Source: Spirochaetota bacterium (GTDB lineage: Bacteria; Spirochaetota; JAAYUW01; JAOAHJ01). Taken from it: a stretch of 64,000 nucleotides of DNA. This document shows positions 17,786-27,474 of this stretch, one piece after another. Numbering within the stretch: the first letter of the stretch is position 1; every line of letters begins with the position of its first letter. The stretch is from NCBI GenBank assembly GCA_026415295.1, contig JAOAHJ010000010.1:1-64000 (forward strand), read 5' to 3'. Both the position numbers and the translations under genes were made by a program. The notes under the pieces were generated by a model. The model was not told where the DNA came from. It made no database searches and saw only the letters and a list, made by a program, of their open reading frames with translations.

Positions 17786-19936
17786 TTAAATTTTAAGTTT
17801 TTTCAAATCATCTTTACTAAATTCTTTTCCACAATCTTTATTTACACACTTAAATATTTCACCATTTATATTAACTATTAATTCACCACATTTATCGCAT
17901 TTTAAATAAGATAATTTTTTACTAAAACCAACCCAGTTGCAATTTGGAAAATTTGAACAACCCGCAAAATATTTCTTCTTATTTTTTGACACTCTTTTAA
18001 TAATTAAGCCAGTTCCGCATTGAGGGCATACTCCAAAAGTATAATTCTTTATATTTTTACACTTAGGATAATTTTCGCAACCAACAAACTCACCATATTT
18101 ACTAAATTTTTTAATCATCTTTCCTCCACAAAGTTCACATTTTATGGAAGTTTCCTCTTTAATTTTATCTTTTACAGACTCAATTTTTAAAAACTTTTGC
18201 AAATATGGCTCAAAACCATTCCAAAAACCTTTTAAAACTTTTAAATAATTCGAATTTCCATTTTCAATTTTATCTAACTCCTCTTCCATTTCTCTAGTAA
18301 AATCATATTTAAAATGTTCTGGGAAATTTTCTACTAATAGATCACAAACAATTTTACCTATTTTAGTCGGTACAAGTTTTTTATTTTCTACAACTACATA
18401 ATTTCTCTCTTTTAAGGTAGAAACAATTGTAGCATAAGTAGAAGGTCTACCTATACCACTCTCCTTTAACTTCTTTATAAGAGTTCCTTCATCATATCTT
18501 GCTGGAGGTTCAGTAAAGTTTTTTTCTAACTCATAAAAATATAGGGGGAACAATTCTCCTTTTTTAATATCTGGAAACTCTTCAAAAGATATTGGTAATT
18601 TTAATTTTTTATAAACTTCGAGATATCCTTTTTCCACAACTCTCCTCTTAGTTGTCTTAAATATTATTCCTTCATAGTTGATAGAAATATCTAAAACTTC
18701 TATTTTCACAGGTTTCATAAAACTGGAGACAAATCTTTCCCATATTATTGAATAAAGTTTAAATTGATCTTCATTTAAATATTCTTTAATTTTCTCAGGT
18801 GTTAAACTTACATCTGTAGGTCTTATAGCTTCATGAGCATCTTGCGACAATTCATCTGATATTGAAAACAACTTTTCATTGTAAAAATAATTATTTTCAC
18901 CATAATTTTTAATTATGAACTCCTTAACTTCATCTTTAGCAGTTTGGGAAACTCTTGTTGAATCAGTTCTCATATATGTAATAAGCCCCATTCTTGTTGA
19001 GCCAATTTCAACCCCCTCATATAAAGTTTGAGCTACCAACATTGTTTTCTTTACTGGAAAATTTAATAAAGAAAATGCTTCCTGTTGCAATGTAGCAGTA
19101 ATATATGGGGGTTTATTTTTAATTTCTGACTTTCTTGATTTTATCTCTAATAGTTCACCTTTAAGATACCTTTTACATAATTGTTCCAATGTTTGAAAAA
19201 TTTCAAAATCTTTTGAATCTATTTTTTTACCATTATAATTTATTGCTGTTGCAATCAAAAATAGATCTTTATTCTTTTCTATATATTTTTTATCTATTTT
19301 TTTTCTATCAATTTCATTTGAACCATTTAAATCTTTTTTTATTAAAAAAGATCCTATTAATTTGTAATACTTTTCTGGAATAAATTTTTCTCGTTCTTTT
19401 TCTCTTTCAACAATCATTCTTAAAGCAACAGTTTGAACTCGTCCTGCTGAAAGATCTCCACCAGCTTTTTTGATAAGAATTGGAGATACTTTATACCCAA
19501 CAAGTCTATCTAAAACTCTACGAGCTTTTTGTGAGGATACTTTATTTTGATCAACATCCCTAGGATTTTTTAATGAATCTAAAATTGCTTTTTTAGTAAT
19601 TTCATTAAAAACTACTCTCTTTATATTTGCATTTTTTACTTCTTCTTCTATAATTTCTTTTACATGTGCAGCAATTGCTTCCCCTTCCCTATCATTATCC
19701 GAAGCAATTAGTATATTTTCCGCTTTTTTTGAAAGTTCTTTTAATGCTTCAATCTCTTTTTTTCTATCTTTTTTTATAACAAATTTAGCCTCAAATCCAT
19801 TTTCAATATCAACAGCAATTGGCCACTTAGGAAGATCCTTTATATGACCTTTTGTCGATATTACTTTATAATCTTTACCTAAATATTTTTCTATTGTTTT
19901 AGCTTTAGATGGAGATTCAACCACAATAAGATTCAT
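17786..19936 (-). CDS. topA: DNA topoisomerase I
   Basis: Type IA topoisomerase that relaxes negative supercoils. It is 716 residues. The Toprim domain is at the start (MNLIVVESPSKAKTIEKYLG; later SDNDREGEAIAAHV with its acidic triad). The active-site Tyr is in YMRTDSTR near residue 322, and GIGRPSTYATIVSTLKERNYV follows. Three C-terminal four-cysteine zinc ribbons are visible: CELCGGK...GCENYPKC, CPQCGTG...GCSNFPNC and CDKCGEL...CVNKDC. It is the second gene of the dprA-topA-xerC-hslV-hslU series and is separated from dprA by 97 bases. Confidence 0.97.
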   Translation of the reverse strand: MNLIVVESPSKAKTIEKYLGKDYKVISTKGHIKDLPKWPIAVDIENGFEAKFVIKKDRKKEIEALKELSKKAENILIASDNDREGEAIAAHVKEIIEEEVKNANIKRVVFNEITKKAILDSLKNPRDVDQNKVSSQKARRVLDRLVGYKVSPILIKKAGGDLSAGRVQTVALRMIVEREKEREKFIPEKYYKLIGSFLIKKDLNGSNEIDRKKIDKKYIEKNKDLFLIATAINYNGKKIDSKDFEIFQTLEQLCKRYLKGELLEIKSRKSEIKNKPPYITATLQQEAFSLLNFPVKKTMLVAQTLYEGVEIGSTRMGLITYMRTDSTRVSQTAKDEVKEFIIKNYGENNYFYNEKLFSISDELSQDAHEAIRPTDVSLTPEKIKEYLNEDQFKLYSIIWERFVSSFMKPVKIEVLDISINYEGIIFKTTKRRVVEKGYLEVYKKLKLPISFEEFPDIKKGELFPLYFYELEKNFTEPPARYDEGTLIKKLKESGIGRPSTYATIVSTLKERNYVVVENKKLVPTKIGKIVCDLLVENFPEHFKYDFTREMEEELDKIENGNSNYLKVLKGFWNGFEPYLQKFLKIESVKDKIKEETSIKCELCGGKMIKKFSKYGEFVGCENYPKCKNIKNYTFGVCPQCGTGLIIKRVSKNKKKYFAGCSNFPNCNWVGFSKKLSYLKCDKCGELIVNINGEIFKCVNKDCGKEFSKDDLKKLKI

Positions 19937-20033
19937 CTTTTTTACTCCTACTTATTTTTTATCAATATCAATAATAATAAACTTAAAGAAATATAAAAAA
20001 ATAATTATTATTATCAATAAAAAGTAAGCTAGT

Positions 20034-21293
20034 TTAGCAAAATCCTATTAATTGATCAAAAATAGTGTCTTCAATTTTAATATTATTATAAATTGGGTAA
20101 TAGTAAAGACCATTTGATATTTTTATTTTATTTTTTTTTATTAAATCAACGATAGTTCTCAATATTATTTTAATATCAATTTTTATTTCATTATCATTAA
20201 TAAATTTAACTATTTTATTAAAATCTGAATATGGTTTCAAAATAAAATAGCTCAATATTAACTTATTTAAGTTACTTACAAATAGCTTATCATCAAAATT
20301 ATTGTTTTTATTTTTATAAATACTAAAAAAGTTATTTTCTATTAAAAAGTGTTGCCCATTTGAAAAAAAATTAAACAACTTTACTTTATCATTATTAGTT
20401 CTAGAAATTTCAATATTACCTTCATATCTTTTATCATCTTTTTTAAAAAATGAATAAACTTCTTTCCCAAATTTTATAGAATATTTAGCAGTTATTAGTC
20501 CTCCAGAAGGAATTGCTCCTTGGATGAAATATATTTTATTACCAATAAAAGCAATAAGTCTATTTCTAACATAAAAATTTTGTTTAAAAGGCATTGTACC
20601 TGGTGGATATTCAGATATTAATAGAGAATTACCATTCAACATCTTCTTGTATAAGACCAAGTTTTCAGCAGGATAAATTATATCAAGTCCATTACCAACA
20701 ACTGCTAATGTTTTTCCACCATTTTCTATTGCAGCTAAATGAGCAAAAAAATCAACCCCCTTAGCAAAACCAGAAACAACAATATAACCATTTTTTGAAT
20801 AATAAGATGAAATTTTTACTGTCATCTCTTTAGAAATTTCAAGTATATTTCTTGAACCTACAATGGAAACATATTTTTGTTGTTCTTCAAATAAAATTTC
20901 TATATTTCCAATATAAAAAATCACAGGTGAAGGTTTAAGGAATTCCTTATCAAAAATTAATCCTGGTACTCTCAATGGATAATTTTCATCATAAATTGTA
21001 ATAACATTAATATTAATGTGATCTTTTTTTTTAATTTTTCCTTCTATTAAATTGGAAGCTTGCTCCTTGAAATAATCCCATTTTTCTTTTATTGCATTTT
21101 CTTTTATCTTTAATTCACTTTCTTTTATTTTAATAATTTTATTCCAACTTTCATATTTAAATTTCAATATTTCATCTATATCTTCATTAAAATAGTAAAA
21201 TAATTTAATTTTGTTTTTAAGAGAAATAACCTTTTCATCTATTAGAAAAAAAGAGATTAAATCTATTTTATTAAATTTATTTTTCCATTTCAT
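20034..21293 (-). CDS. dprA: DprA/Smf DNA-processing protein
   Basis: Rossmann-fold protein that loads RecA on incoming single-stranded DNA during transformation; in many bacteria it is kept without known competence. It is 419 residues. The core (about 110-300) has SIVGSRNI, GYIVVSGFAKGVDFFAHLAA, AVVGNGLDIIYPAEN, LLISEYPPG, YVRNRLIAFIGNKIYFIQGA and SGGLITAKYSIKFGKEVY. The N-terminal 100 residues form a SAM-like region rich in Lys/Ile, and the last 100 match the position of the winged-helix DML1 domain. No other competence gene is present in the window. Confidence 0.93.
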   Translation of the reverse strand: MKWKNKFNKIDLISFFLIDEKVISLKNKIKLFYYFNEDIDEILKFKYESWNKIIKIKESELKIKENAIKEKWDYFKEQASNLIEGKIKKKDHININVITIYDENYPLRVPGLIFDKEFLKPSPVIFYIGNIEILFEEQQKYVSIVGSRNILEISKEMTVKISSYYSKNGYIVVSGFAKGVDFFAHLAAIENGGKTLAVVGNGLDIIYPAENLVLYKKMLNGNSLLISEYPPGTMPFKQNFYVRNRLIAFIGNKIYFIQGAIPSGGLITAKYSIKFGKEVYSFFKKDDKRYEGNIEISRTNNDKVKLFNFFSNGQHFLIENNFFSIYKNKNNNFDDKLFVSNLNKLILSYFILKPYSDFNKIVKFINDNEIKIDIKIILRTIVDLIKKNKIKISNGLYYYPIYNNIKIEDTIFDQLIGFC

Positions 21294-21410
21294 AAATCAA
21301 ATTTTTTAATATTTATTTTCTATTAATTTTACTTTTTAACTAATTTCCATTTTTTCAATAATAACTCTATTTTATTTTTCTGTTTTTTAAAATTTAATTT
21401 TTTTATATGC

Positions 21411-22142
21411 TCATTTATTTTTTAATTCATTTTGAATTTGTTCAATATTCTTTTTAACCTGATCAATTCTTGAATCGCCTTTTGGTAATTTTTTTAATAA
21501 ATCAAGGTAAATATTTAAAGAGGATTGTTTATCTCCCATCAAATAATATATTTGTCCCATTACAAATAGAGCTCTTATATGATCAGGGTTTAATTCTAAT
21601 ACTTTTTCAATATATTTTTTTGCTTCTAAATAATCATCCATTTGATATAAATAAAAAACCCCCATAGCATAATAAGCAGTTTCATATTTAGGAGATATAC
21701 TAATAGCCCTCTCATAATGTTTTAAAGCATTTTCTATATAATCTTTCCTTCTCTTTTCGATAATTTCAGATGAAATTAAATTAGCATAACAGACACCAGC
21801 ATAATAGTTTGTTTCAGCTTGAACAGGGTCAATCTCCAAACTTTCTAAAAAATAAGGCAGCGCATCTTTAAATTTTTCATCATAAAAGTAGACTTCTCCA
21901 ATTTTTTTATTAACATTTTTTAACCCTTCTCTTGCTGTCAAATCACTGCTATACTTTTCATAAATTTTTTTTGCTTCAAAAAGCGAAGGAAGATCGTTTC
22001 TAGCTAAAAGTTTATTAGCTTTATAAAGTTCCCAAGATTTACCTGAACATGAATATAAAACTATTAATAACAAAATTAGTGTTATAATTTTCAAATTTAA
22101 CAACAATTTATTGACAATTAAATAAAAAAATTTCTTTTTCAT
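21411..22142 (-). CDS. TPR-repeat lipoprotein
   Basis: A 243-residue protein with a lipoprotein signal (hydrophobic residues about 15-31, lipobox VLYSC) followed by three or more TPR repeats: KIGEVYFYDEKFKDALPYFL, NALKHYERAISISPKYETAY, EAKKYIEKVLELNPDHIRAL and QSSLNIYLDLLKKLP. TPR proteins are scaffolds, so a periplasmic complex-forming role is likely but the partner is unknown. It lies 117 bases upstream of dprA on the same strand and may be the first gene of that series. Confidence 0.85.
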   Translation of the reverse strand: MKKKFFYLIVNKLLLNLKIITLILLLIVLYSCSGKSWELYKANKLLARNDLPSLFEAKKIYEKYSSDLTAREGLKNVNKKIGEVYFYDEKFKDALPYFLESLEIDPVQAETNYYAGVCYANLISSEIIEKRRKDYIENALKHYERAISISPKYETAYYAMGVFYLYQMDDYLEAKKYIEKVLELNPDHIRALFVMGQIYYLMGDKQSSLNIYLDLLKKLPKGDSRIDQVKKNIEQIQNELKNK

Positions 22143-22352
22143 ATCATCCTCTTTAAATTATTAATAAAACTCTTTAACTTCTGAAAATAATAATTTTAGA
22201 AATAATTATTTTGAAAAAACAAAAAATCTTTAATTATAAAAAAAATAGATTAATTAGAAAAAATTTCAAAAATATTAATAATTTACTCAACTTTTATTAT
22301 ACTAAAATTTATTAAAAAATATTTCTTACTAAAAATAAAATTTTTTTTAATC

Positions 22353-22841
22353 TTATTTTCTTATTAATTGAGCTCCATAATATACACTTAAGAAGATTAA
22401 AAAAACTGTTATAAAATTAAAAAATAAAATCCTAAAATGATAGCCCATCTTTATATAAAATAGGTATAAATTTAAATTGTTTCCTTTATAAAGAATAGTT
22501 TGAGGATAAATTGTAAAAACAAATGTTAAAATAGAAGATAAAATAAAAATAATAAGAGAAAAGATTAATCCAAAATAACCATTCTGATATCTAAAATATA
22601 TCCCACCTAAAAAAGAATTAATTATAATAAATAATACATAAACAAATAAATTTGACTCATTTTCATATCTACCTAAAATAGGTATTTGGAATAAAGAAAA
22701 AAGCAATGAAGTTAATAAAATATAGACAGCAAGGTTAATATAGTAAACAAATGTTTTTTCTCTTAAATTCTTATATTTTTCTCTAATTTCATCTAAATTG
22801 TAAATAAACTTTCTTTGACTATTTTTGTTTTCATCTGACAT
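22353..22841 (-). CDS. four-TM membrane protein of unknown function
   Basis: A 162-residue protein. A charged N-terminal tail of about 30 residues is followed by four hydrophobic segments, roughly residues 31-52, 66-86, 88-110 and 135-158, predicted to be membrane-spanning. I do not recognise a family. It is next to another small membrane-anchored gene (43 bases upstream, same strand), which suggests a two-gene unit working at the inner membrane. Confidence 0.7.
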   Translation of the reverse strand: MSDENKNSQRKFIYNLDEIREKYKNLREKTFVYYINLAVYILLTSLLFSLFQIPILGRYENESNLFVYVLFIIINSFLGGIYFRYQNGYFGLIFSLIIFILSSILTFVFTIYPQTILYKGNNLNLYLFYIKMGYHFRILFFNFITVFLIFLSVYYGAQLIRK

Positions 22842-22884
22842 AATAGAATCTCCAAATAATTTATTTATTTATAAAATATAATTA

Positions 22885-23385
22885 TTAATAATAAATTAAA
22901 TTAAGGTTCTCATTAAAAGTATAGTTAATTTTATATTTTGAAACAGTTGGATTAGTTTCAATAGATATACTCCCTTTGAAATGGATATTTTCAATATTAA
23001 GATTCTTTTTCATATCATTTAGCTCAATATATAAATGATCATCTTTTCCAGAATCAATTGTATGAAATACATTAAAGTTTCTCACTCTTCCATTAAAAAT
23101 ATTTCCATTTTTAACATTAACTTTATAGAAAATATCATAATAAGTAATAAATATTGGAAAATTAGAACTATTATAAATATAAAATACAAGGAAATATTTA
23201 TTTTCTTTAAAAATGAACTTTTCACTTTTTATAGTTATTTTTTTTATCTGTTTGGCAGAAAAAGATAAATCCGAAATAAGATCAATATATTTTTTAGAAA
23301 CAAAAAACAATAATATTAATAAAACAAAAAGGATACAAAAATCTATTTTAATTTTTTTTCTTTTTTCTATTAAAAAATCTCCCAT
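22885..23385 (-). CDS. membrane-anchored protein, possible LEA14-like fold
   Basis: A 166-residue protein with a single N-terminal TM (about 14-31) after a basic cytosolic start, then a beta-rich periplasmic part. Patterns such as FLVFYIYNSSNFPIFITYYD and FKGSISIETNPTVSKYKINY recall the LEA-14/WHy immunoglobulin-like fold, in which a ligand-free beta sandwich is membrane anchored. This is a resemblance only. It shares an operon with the four-TM protein downstream and is divergent from cheB. Confidence 0.6.
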   Translation of the reverse strand: MGDFLIEKRKKIKIDFCILFVLLILLFFVSKKYIDLISDLSFSAKQIKKITIKSEKFIFKENKYFLVFYIYNSSNFPIFITYYDIFYKVNVKNGNIFNGRVRNFNVFHTIDSGKDDHLYIELNDMKKNLNIENIHFKGSISIETNPTVSKYKINYTFNENLNLIYY

Positions 23386-23571
23386 TTTAACCTCTAATTT
23401 AAAACTTTTATTTAATTTATTTTTAATATATTTATCAATAAAATTATAAAAATTACAATAAAAAATTCTTAAAAAAATATATAAATTAAATAAAAATAAT
23501 TACAATTAAATTAAATTTGAATTTTTTATAAAATTATTTATCTTTTGTAAAAATATTTGGTTTTAAGAATA

Positions 23572-24228
23572 ATGAAAAATTTAAAAAATGAGCTTAAGAC
23601 ATCTACAAATATTTTGTCAACACCATTTAAATATAAAATAATATTAATAGGCTCCTCTACAGGTGGAGTAACTTGTCTTCAAAAAATAGTTGAAAATTTG
23701 AATCCAAATTTACCACCAATAATAATAATACAACATATGCCAGAAAATTATACTGCAAATTTTGCAAAAAGATTAAATGATATATCAAAATTATTTGTTA
23801 AAGAAGCTGAAGATGGTGATATTCTTCAAATTAACTATATTTATATTGCAAAAGGTGGAAAACACTTAACATTAGATTATTTTCTAGATAAAGACAAAAT
23901 GGTTAAATATAAAATTAAACTTTCAGATATTGAAAAATATAATTACATTAAACCTTCAATAGATATTACTTTCATAAGTGCAAGTAATATTTTTAACCAA
24001 AATATTCTTGCTATTTTACTTACTGGAATGGGGAAAGATGGAGCTGAAGGACTTAAAATTATTAAAGATCGCGGTGGTTATACCATAATACAGGATAGAG
24101 ATTCTGCAGTTGTATGGGGAATGCCAGGTCATGCTTATAAAATAGGTGCATATCACGAAATTTTGCATATAGAAGACATTGCAGATAGAATAATGGAACT
24201 TGTAAATAAAGATCAAACTACTATATAA
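23572..24228 (+). CDS. cheB: stand-alone CheB methylesterase domain
   Basis: Protein-glutamate methylesterase that removes methyl groups from chemoreceptors during adaptation. It is about 218 residues and holds only the catalytic domain; no receiver domain precedes it. The catalytic triad is visible: Ser in IGSSTGG, His in IQHMPENYTANFAKRL and Asp in LLTGMGKDGAEGL. VWGMPGHAYKIGA is also typical. An upstream in-frame TTG at 23557 exists, but the ATG at 23572 leaves the normal distance to the first strand. Its last 16 bases overlap the end of purC on the other strand. No other che gene is adjacent. Confidence 0.9.
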   Translation: MKNLKNELKTSTNILSTPFKYKIILIGSSTGGVTCLQKIVENLNPNLPPIIIIQHMPENYTANFAKRLNDISKLFVKEAEDGDILQINYIYIAKGGKHLTLDYFLDKDKMVKYKIKLSDIEKYNYIKPSIDITFISASNIFNQNILAILLTGMGKDGAEGLKIIKDRGGYTIIQDRDSAVVWGMPGHAYKIGAYHEILHIEDIADRIMELVNKDQTTI

Positions 24229-25298
24229 TTCTTAATAATCTTAATAGAATCTTTTAAATCAAAAATATTTTTAAAATAATCAAATCCAATTATTTTATTT
24301 GTAACATAGCAATATATAGAGGATATAGCTTTTTTTAAGTCTTCAGGAAGTTTTTCTGGTTTACTTTTACATATCTCTTTCCAGTTAAATCTATCCTTTT
24401 TTTTAGCATATTCTAAATCTTTATACCATTCACTATTTCTATAGTATATTCTTAAAATCTCCTTACTTAAATGAACTCCTTCATAAAAAAACCTACATTC
24501 ATCAAGAGTTCCAACTACATCAACCACCATAAAATCTCTGTTTTCATCAAAAGCAACCTCTATTTTTCCATCTATATTTTCAAACCCTAATCTATTATAT
24601 TCTTCAGAAATAATATTATTAATGGACATTAAAAGCTCTATTAATTTATTCATTTCAAAATTATTTAGCCCAGATATCTTTTGAGCTTCATACCTATTAA
24701 TATATCTATCAGTAATTTCCAATTTTGTAGAAAAATCAAAGATTGGTTTATTCAAGAAAACATCTATTTCAGGAAATTTATCAAGGTCATAATCCAAAAG
24801 ATTTATTTTATTTTCTCTGAATCTTTTCAAGAAAGAGCTACCTTCTGTTATTTTATTTCTGTAAATAATTTCAAGTGGAAGTAAAAAATTTGAAGTTTTG
24901 ATTTTATAAACATCATAATTGTAATTATTATTCAAAAGATTAGGTTTATAAACATTTACAAGTTTTATTTTCATTTTATCAAATCTATTTTGATCTTTAT
25001 AATTATAATTAACATGATTTTTATTTTTATATATTTCATTTTTTAAATCTTCAACTGTAAATAGTTTTTCATTATCTCCAAATAGGATCCCTTTATAGTG
25101 AGTTTTGATGCCTTTTTTTTCTAGTAATTCAAAAAAATATGCCGAAAGAATATTTATTGCCTCTCCCTTATTTTGAATATGATCTGGCATCTCACCCCAA
25201 TCAAAAACAGAATATCTATCAGAAAAAACAAAAATACCTTCGCCAGATATATTTTCAGAAGGTTCTTTTATTACTTTTAAATCTTTAACTGACCCCAT
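24213..25298 (-). CDS. purC: SAICAR synthetase
   Basis: Phosphoribosylaminoimidazole-succinocarboxamide synthase, which joins CAIR and aspartate using ATP in purine synthesis. It is 361 residues, longer than the 240-residue E. coli type. The N-terminus GIFVFSDRYSVFDWGEMPDHI is characteristic of the longer variant, followed by NKGEAINILSAYFFELLEKKGI, SSFLKRFRENKIN, KLEITDRYI and VVDVVGTLDECRF. GAGGG precedes the ATG. It starts 20 bases after the end of rnj and so probably belongs to that operon. Convergent overlap with cheB at its 3' end. Confidence 0.93.
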   Translation of the reverse strand: MGSVKDLKVIKEPSENISGEGIFVFSDRYSVFDWGEMPDHIQNKGEAINILSAYFFELLEKKGIKTHYKGILFGDNEKLFTVEDLKNEIYKNKNHVNYNYKDQNRFDKMKIKLVNVYKPNLLNNNYNYDVYKIKTSNFLLPLEIIYRNKITEGSSFLKRFRENKINLLDYDLDKFPEIDVFLNKPIFDFSTKLEITDRYINRYEAQKISGLNNFEMNKLIELLMSINNIISEEYNRLGFENIDGKIEVAFDENRDFMVVDVVGTLDECRFFYEGVHLSKEILRIYYRNSEWYKDLEYAKKKDRFNWKEICKSKPEKLPEDLKKAISSIYCYVTNKIIGFDYFKNIFDLKDSIKIIKNYIVV

Positions 25299-25318
25299 AT
25301 GCCCTCAAAACTTAATTT

Positions 25319-27001
25319 TCAGTTTTCTTCTATCTCCACAATCATAGATAGTATCATAGGTTCTCTATCAAGTACTCTCTTATAATATTTTTGTAAAATG
25401 GATCTAATTTTATTTTTTAAGTTTGTAAAGTTTACGCTTTTCCTATCATTAATAGTATCATCAAGCCATTTTTGGTATATCTTTATAACAAGTTTGACAC
25501 TTTTTTCAATAAATTCTTCTGAATCATTCACATAAATAAACCCTCTTGTAACAATTTCCGGGTTTGAAATAAGCTCAAGATTTTTTTTATTTACAGTTAG
25601 TAAAACAAAAACAACCCCGTTTGTTCCTAATATTTTTCTATCTTTAATAACAATATCTGGGATATCTCCTATACCCTTTCCATCTATGAAAACTTCATTC
25701 AATTCAAGGTTAGTAACCTTTTCTATTCTATTTTCATCTATCTCAATAACATCACCATTTGATAGAATAAATATATTTTCATCTTTTATTCCTACCATTT
25801 TTGCAAGTTCTGCATGAGCATAAAGATGCCTTAATTCTCCATGAACAGGAATAAAATATGATGGTTTTGTAAGATTTAACATAATTTTTAGTTCTTCAGC
25901 AGATGCATGTCCTGAAACATGTACATCCTCTATTTCTTTATTATAAACCTTTGCTCCAAGTTTATAAAGTTTATTAATAATTCTAACAACTAGTGGTTCA
26001 TTTCCTGGGATAGTAGATGATGAAAAAACAACAATATCTCCTTTTTCTATACTTAAAAATTTAAAATTATCATCAGCTATTTTACTTAAAACAGAGAGAG
26101 GTTCTCCTTGAGTTCCTGTAACAATAATAACTTTTTCCTTATTAGGAAAATCATTTATATCTTGAATAGGGTGTATAAAATTATCATTTATATCAAGATA
26201 TCCAAGTTCCTTTGCAATCTTAATATTCTTTTCAAGAGACATGCCAGAAACAAATATATGTTTTCCATTTTTAATTGAGATTTCAGCAATTTGTTGTATT
26301 CTATGTATATTTGTAGAAAAAGTTGCAAATATTATTCTTCCTTTAGATTCTTTAATTAATTTTTCAAGTGTGCCTGAAATTTTTTTTTCTGACTCAGAAA
26401 ACCCTTGACTCATAGAATTAGTTGAATCAGATAAAAGAAGAAGTACCCCTCTTTCTTTTGCTTCAGCCAAGCTATAAAAATCAAATGTCTCCCCATCCAC
26501 CGGTGTATTATCTATTTTAAAATCACCTGTATAAACAATATTGCCATACTTTGTCTCTATAATAAATCCTACAGAATCGGCTATAGAGTGATTAACTCTA
26601 AACGGTATTAAAATAAAATCACCAACCTTATACTTAAACCTTTGATTTAATTCTATAAAATTTAAATCAATAAAATTATTTAATCCAATTAATCGGTTTT
26701 TAATAAAAGCATTTGTAAGTTTTGTACCATAAATATTTACTTTGCCAAATTCTTTAATTAAATAAGGGATTCCACCAATATGGTCTTCATGCCCATGAGT
26801 TAAAAATAAAGCTTTAAACTTTTCCCTTTTTGACCTTATATAATCAAAATCAGGAATAACAAGGTCAATCCCATATAAATCATAAGATGGAAACATTACA
26901 CCACAATCTATTGCAATTAAAGTGTTTTCAGTTTCAAACAGAGTCATATTTCTACCAATTTCACCTAACCCACCAATAGGAATAATCCTTAACACAGCCA
27001 C
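25319..27001 (-). CDS. rnj: ribonuclease J
   Basis: Metallo-beta-lactamase/beta-CASP nuclease with 5'-exonuclease and endonuclease activity in RNA decay and rRNA maturation. It is 560 residues. It has the metal motif LTHGHEDHIGG, TGDFKID, the beta-CASP part with FATFSTNIHRIQQIAE and HVSGHASAEELKIML, then the C-terminal domain. IPVHGELRHLYAHAELA is a family signature. It lies 35 bases after dut and 20 before purC on the same strand. Together with pnp two genes upstream this makes an RNA-turnover cluster. Confidence 0.95.
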   Translation of the reverse strand: MAVLRIIPIGGLGEIGRNMTLFETENTLIAIDCGVMFPSYDLYGIDLVIPDFDYIRSKREKFKALFLTHGHEDHIGGIPYLIKEFGKVNIYGTKLTNAFIKNRLIGLNNFIDLNFIELNQRFKYKVGDFILIPFRVNHSIADSVGFIIETKYGNIVYTGDFKIDNTPVDGETFDFYSLAEAKERGVLLLLSDSTNSMSQGFSESEKKISGTLEKLIKESKGRIIFATFSTNIHRIQQIAEISIKNGKHIFVSGMSLEKNIKIAKELGYLDINDNFIHPIQDINDFPNKEKVIIVTGTQGEPLSVLSKIADDNFKFLSIEKGDIVVFSSSTIPGNEPLVVRIINKLYKLGAKVYNKEIEDVHVSGHASAEELKIMLNLTKPSYFIPVHGELRHLYAHAELAKMVGIKDENIFILSNGDVIEIDENRIEKVTNLELNEVFIDGKGIGDIPDIVIKDRKILGTNGVVFVLLTVNKKNLELISNPEIVTRGFIYVNDSEEFIEKSVKLVIKIYQKWLDDTINDRKSVNFTNLKNKIRSILQKYYKRVLDREPMILSMIVEIEEN

Positions 27002-27036
27002 TAAAACCTCTTAAAATTCTTTATTTAAAATAATTA

Positions 27037-27474
27037 CTAAATCCCAGTACTTCCAAAACCTCCAGAACCTCTCTTGGTTTCTGATAAATCATCTACTATT
27101 TGAATTTCAGGTTTATAAACCTTTGCAAAAACAAGTTGAGCAATCCTAGAAAGAGGTTTAACAACAAATTCTTCACTTGATAAATTTATTAAAATAACAC
27201 AAATTTCTCCTCTATAATCAGAATCAATTGTTCCTGGAGAGTTTAAAACAGTTATTCCATGTTTTATAGCAAGCCCAGATCGCGGTCTAATTTGTGCTTC
27301 ATATCCTTCAGGGATTTCTAAAATAATACCAGTTTTAATAAGAACCCTCTCAAGAGGTTTTATCATTAAATCATCATCAATATCAGCATAAAGATCAATC
27401 CCTGAAGCACCTTCAGTTTGAAAGAATGGAGATTTAAAATTTTTATTTTTAGAAACTATTTTAATTTTTACCAT
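27037..27474 (-). CDS. dut: dUTP diphosphatase
   Basis: Hydrolyses dUTP to dUMP and pyrophosphate, keeping uracil out of DNA and feeding dTMP synthesis. It is 145 residues, the normal trimeric type. The five motifs are seen: ASGIDLYADID, PRSGLAIKHG, GTIDSDYRGEICV, RIAQLVF and RGSGGFGSTG. Its first 14 bases overlap the end of pnp in another frame, so it is translationally coupled to pnp. Confidence 0.96.
   Translation of the reverse strand: MVKIKIVSKNKNFKSPFFQTEGASGIDLYADIDDDLMIKPLERVLIKTGIILEIPEGYEAQIRPRSGLAIKHGITVLNSPGTIDSDYRGEICVILINLSSEEFVVKPLSRIAQLVFAKVYKPEIQIVDDLSETKRGSGGFGSTGI

Noticed and set aside
25299-25318. riboswitch or purine-responsive leader before purC
   Set aside because: Only 20 bases separate rnj and purC, with a ribosome site and no room for structure.
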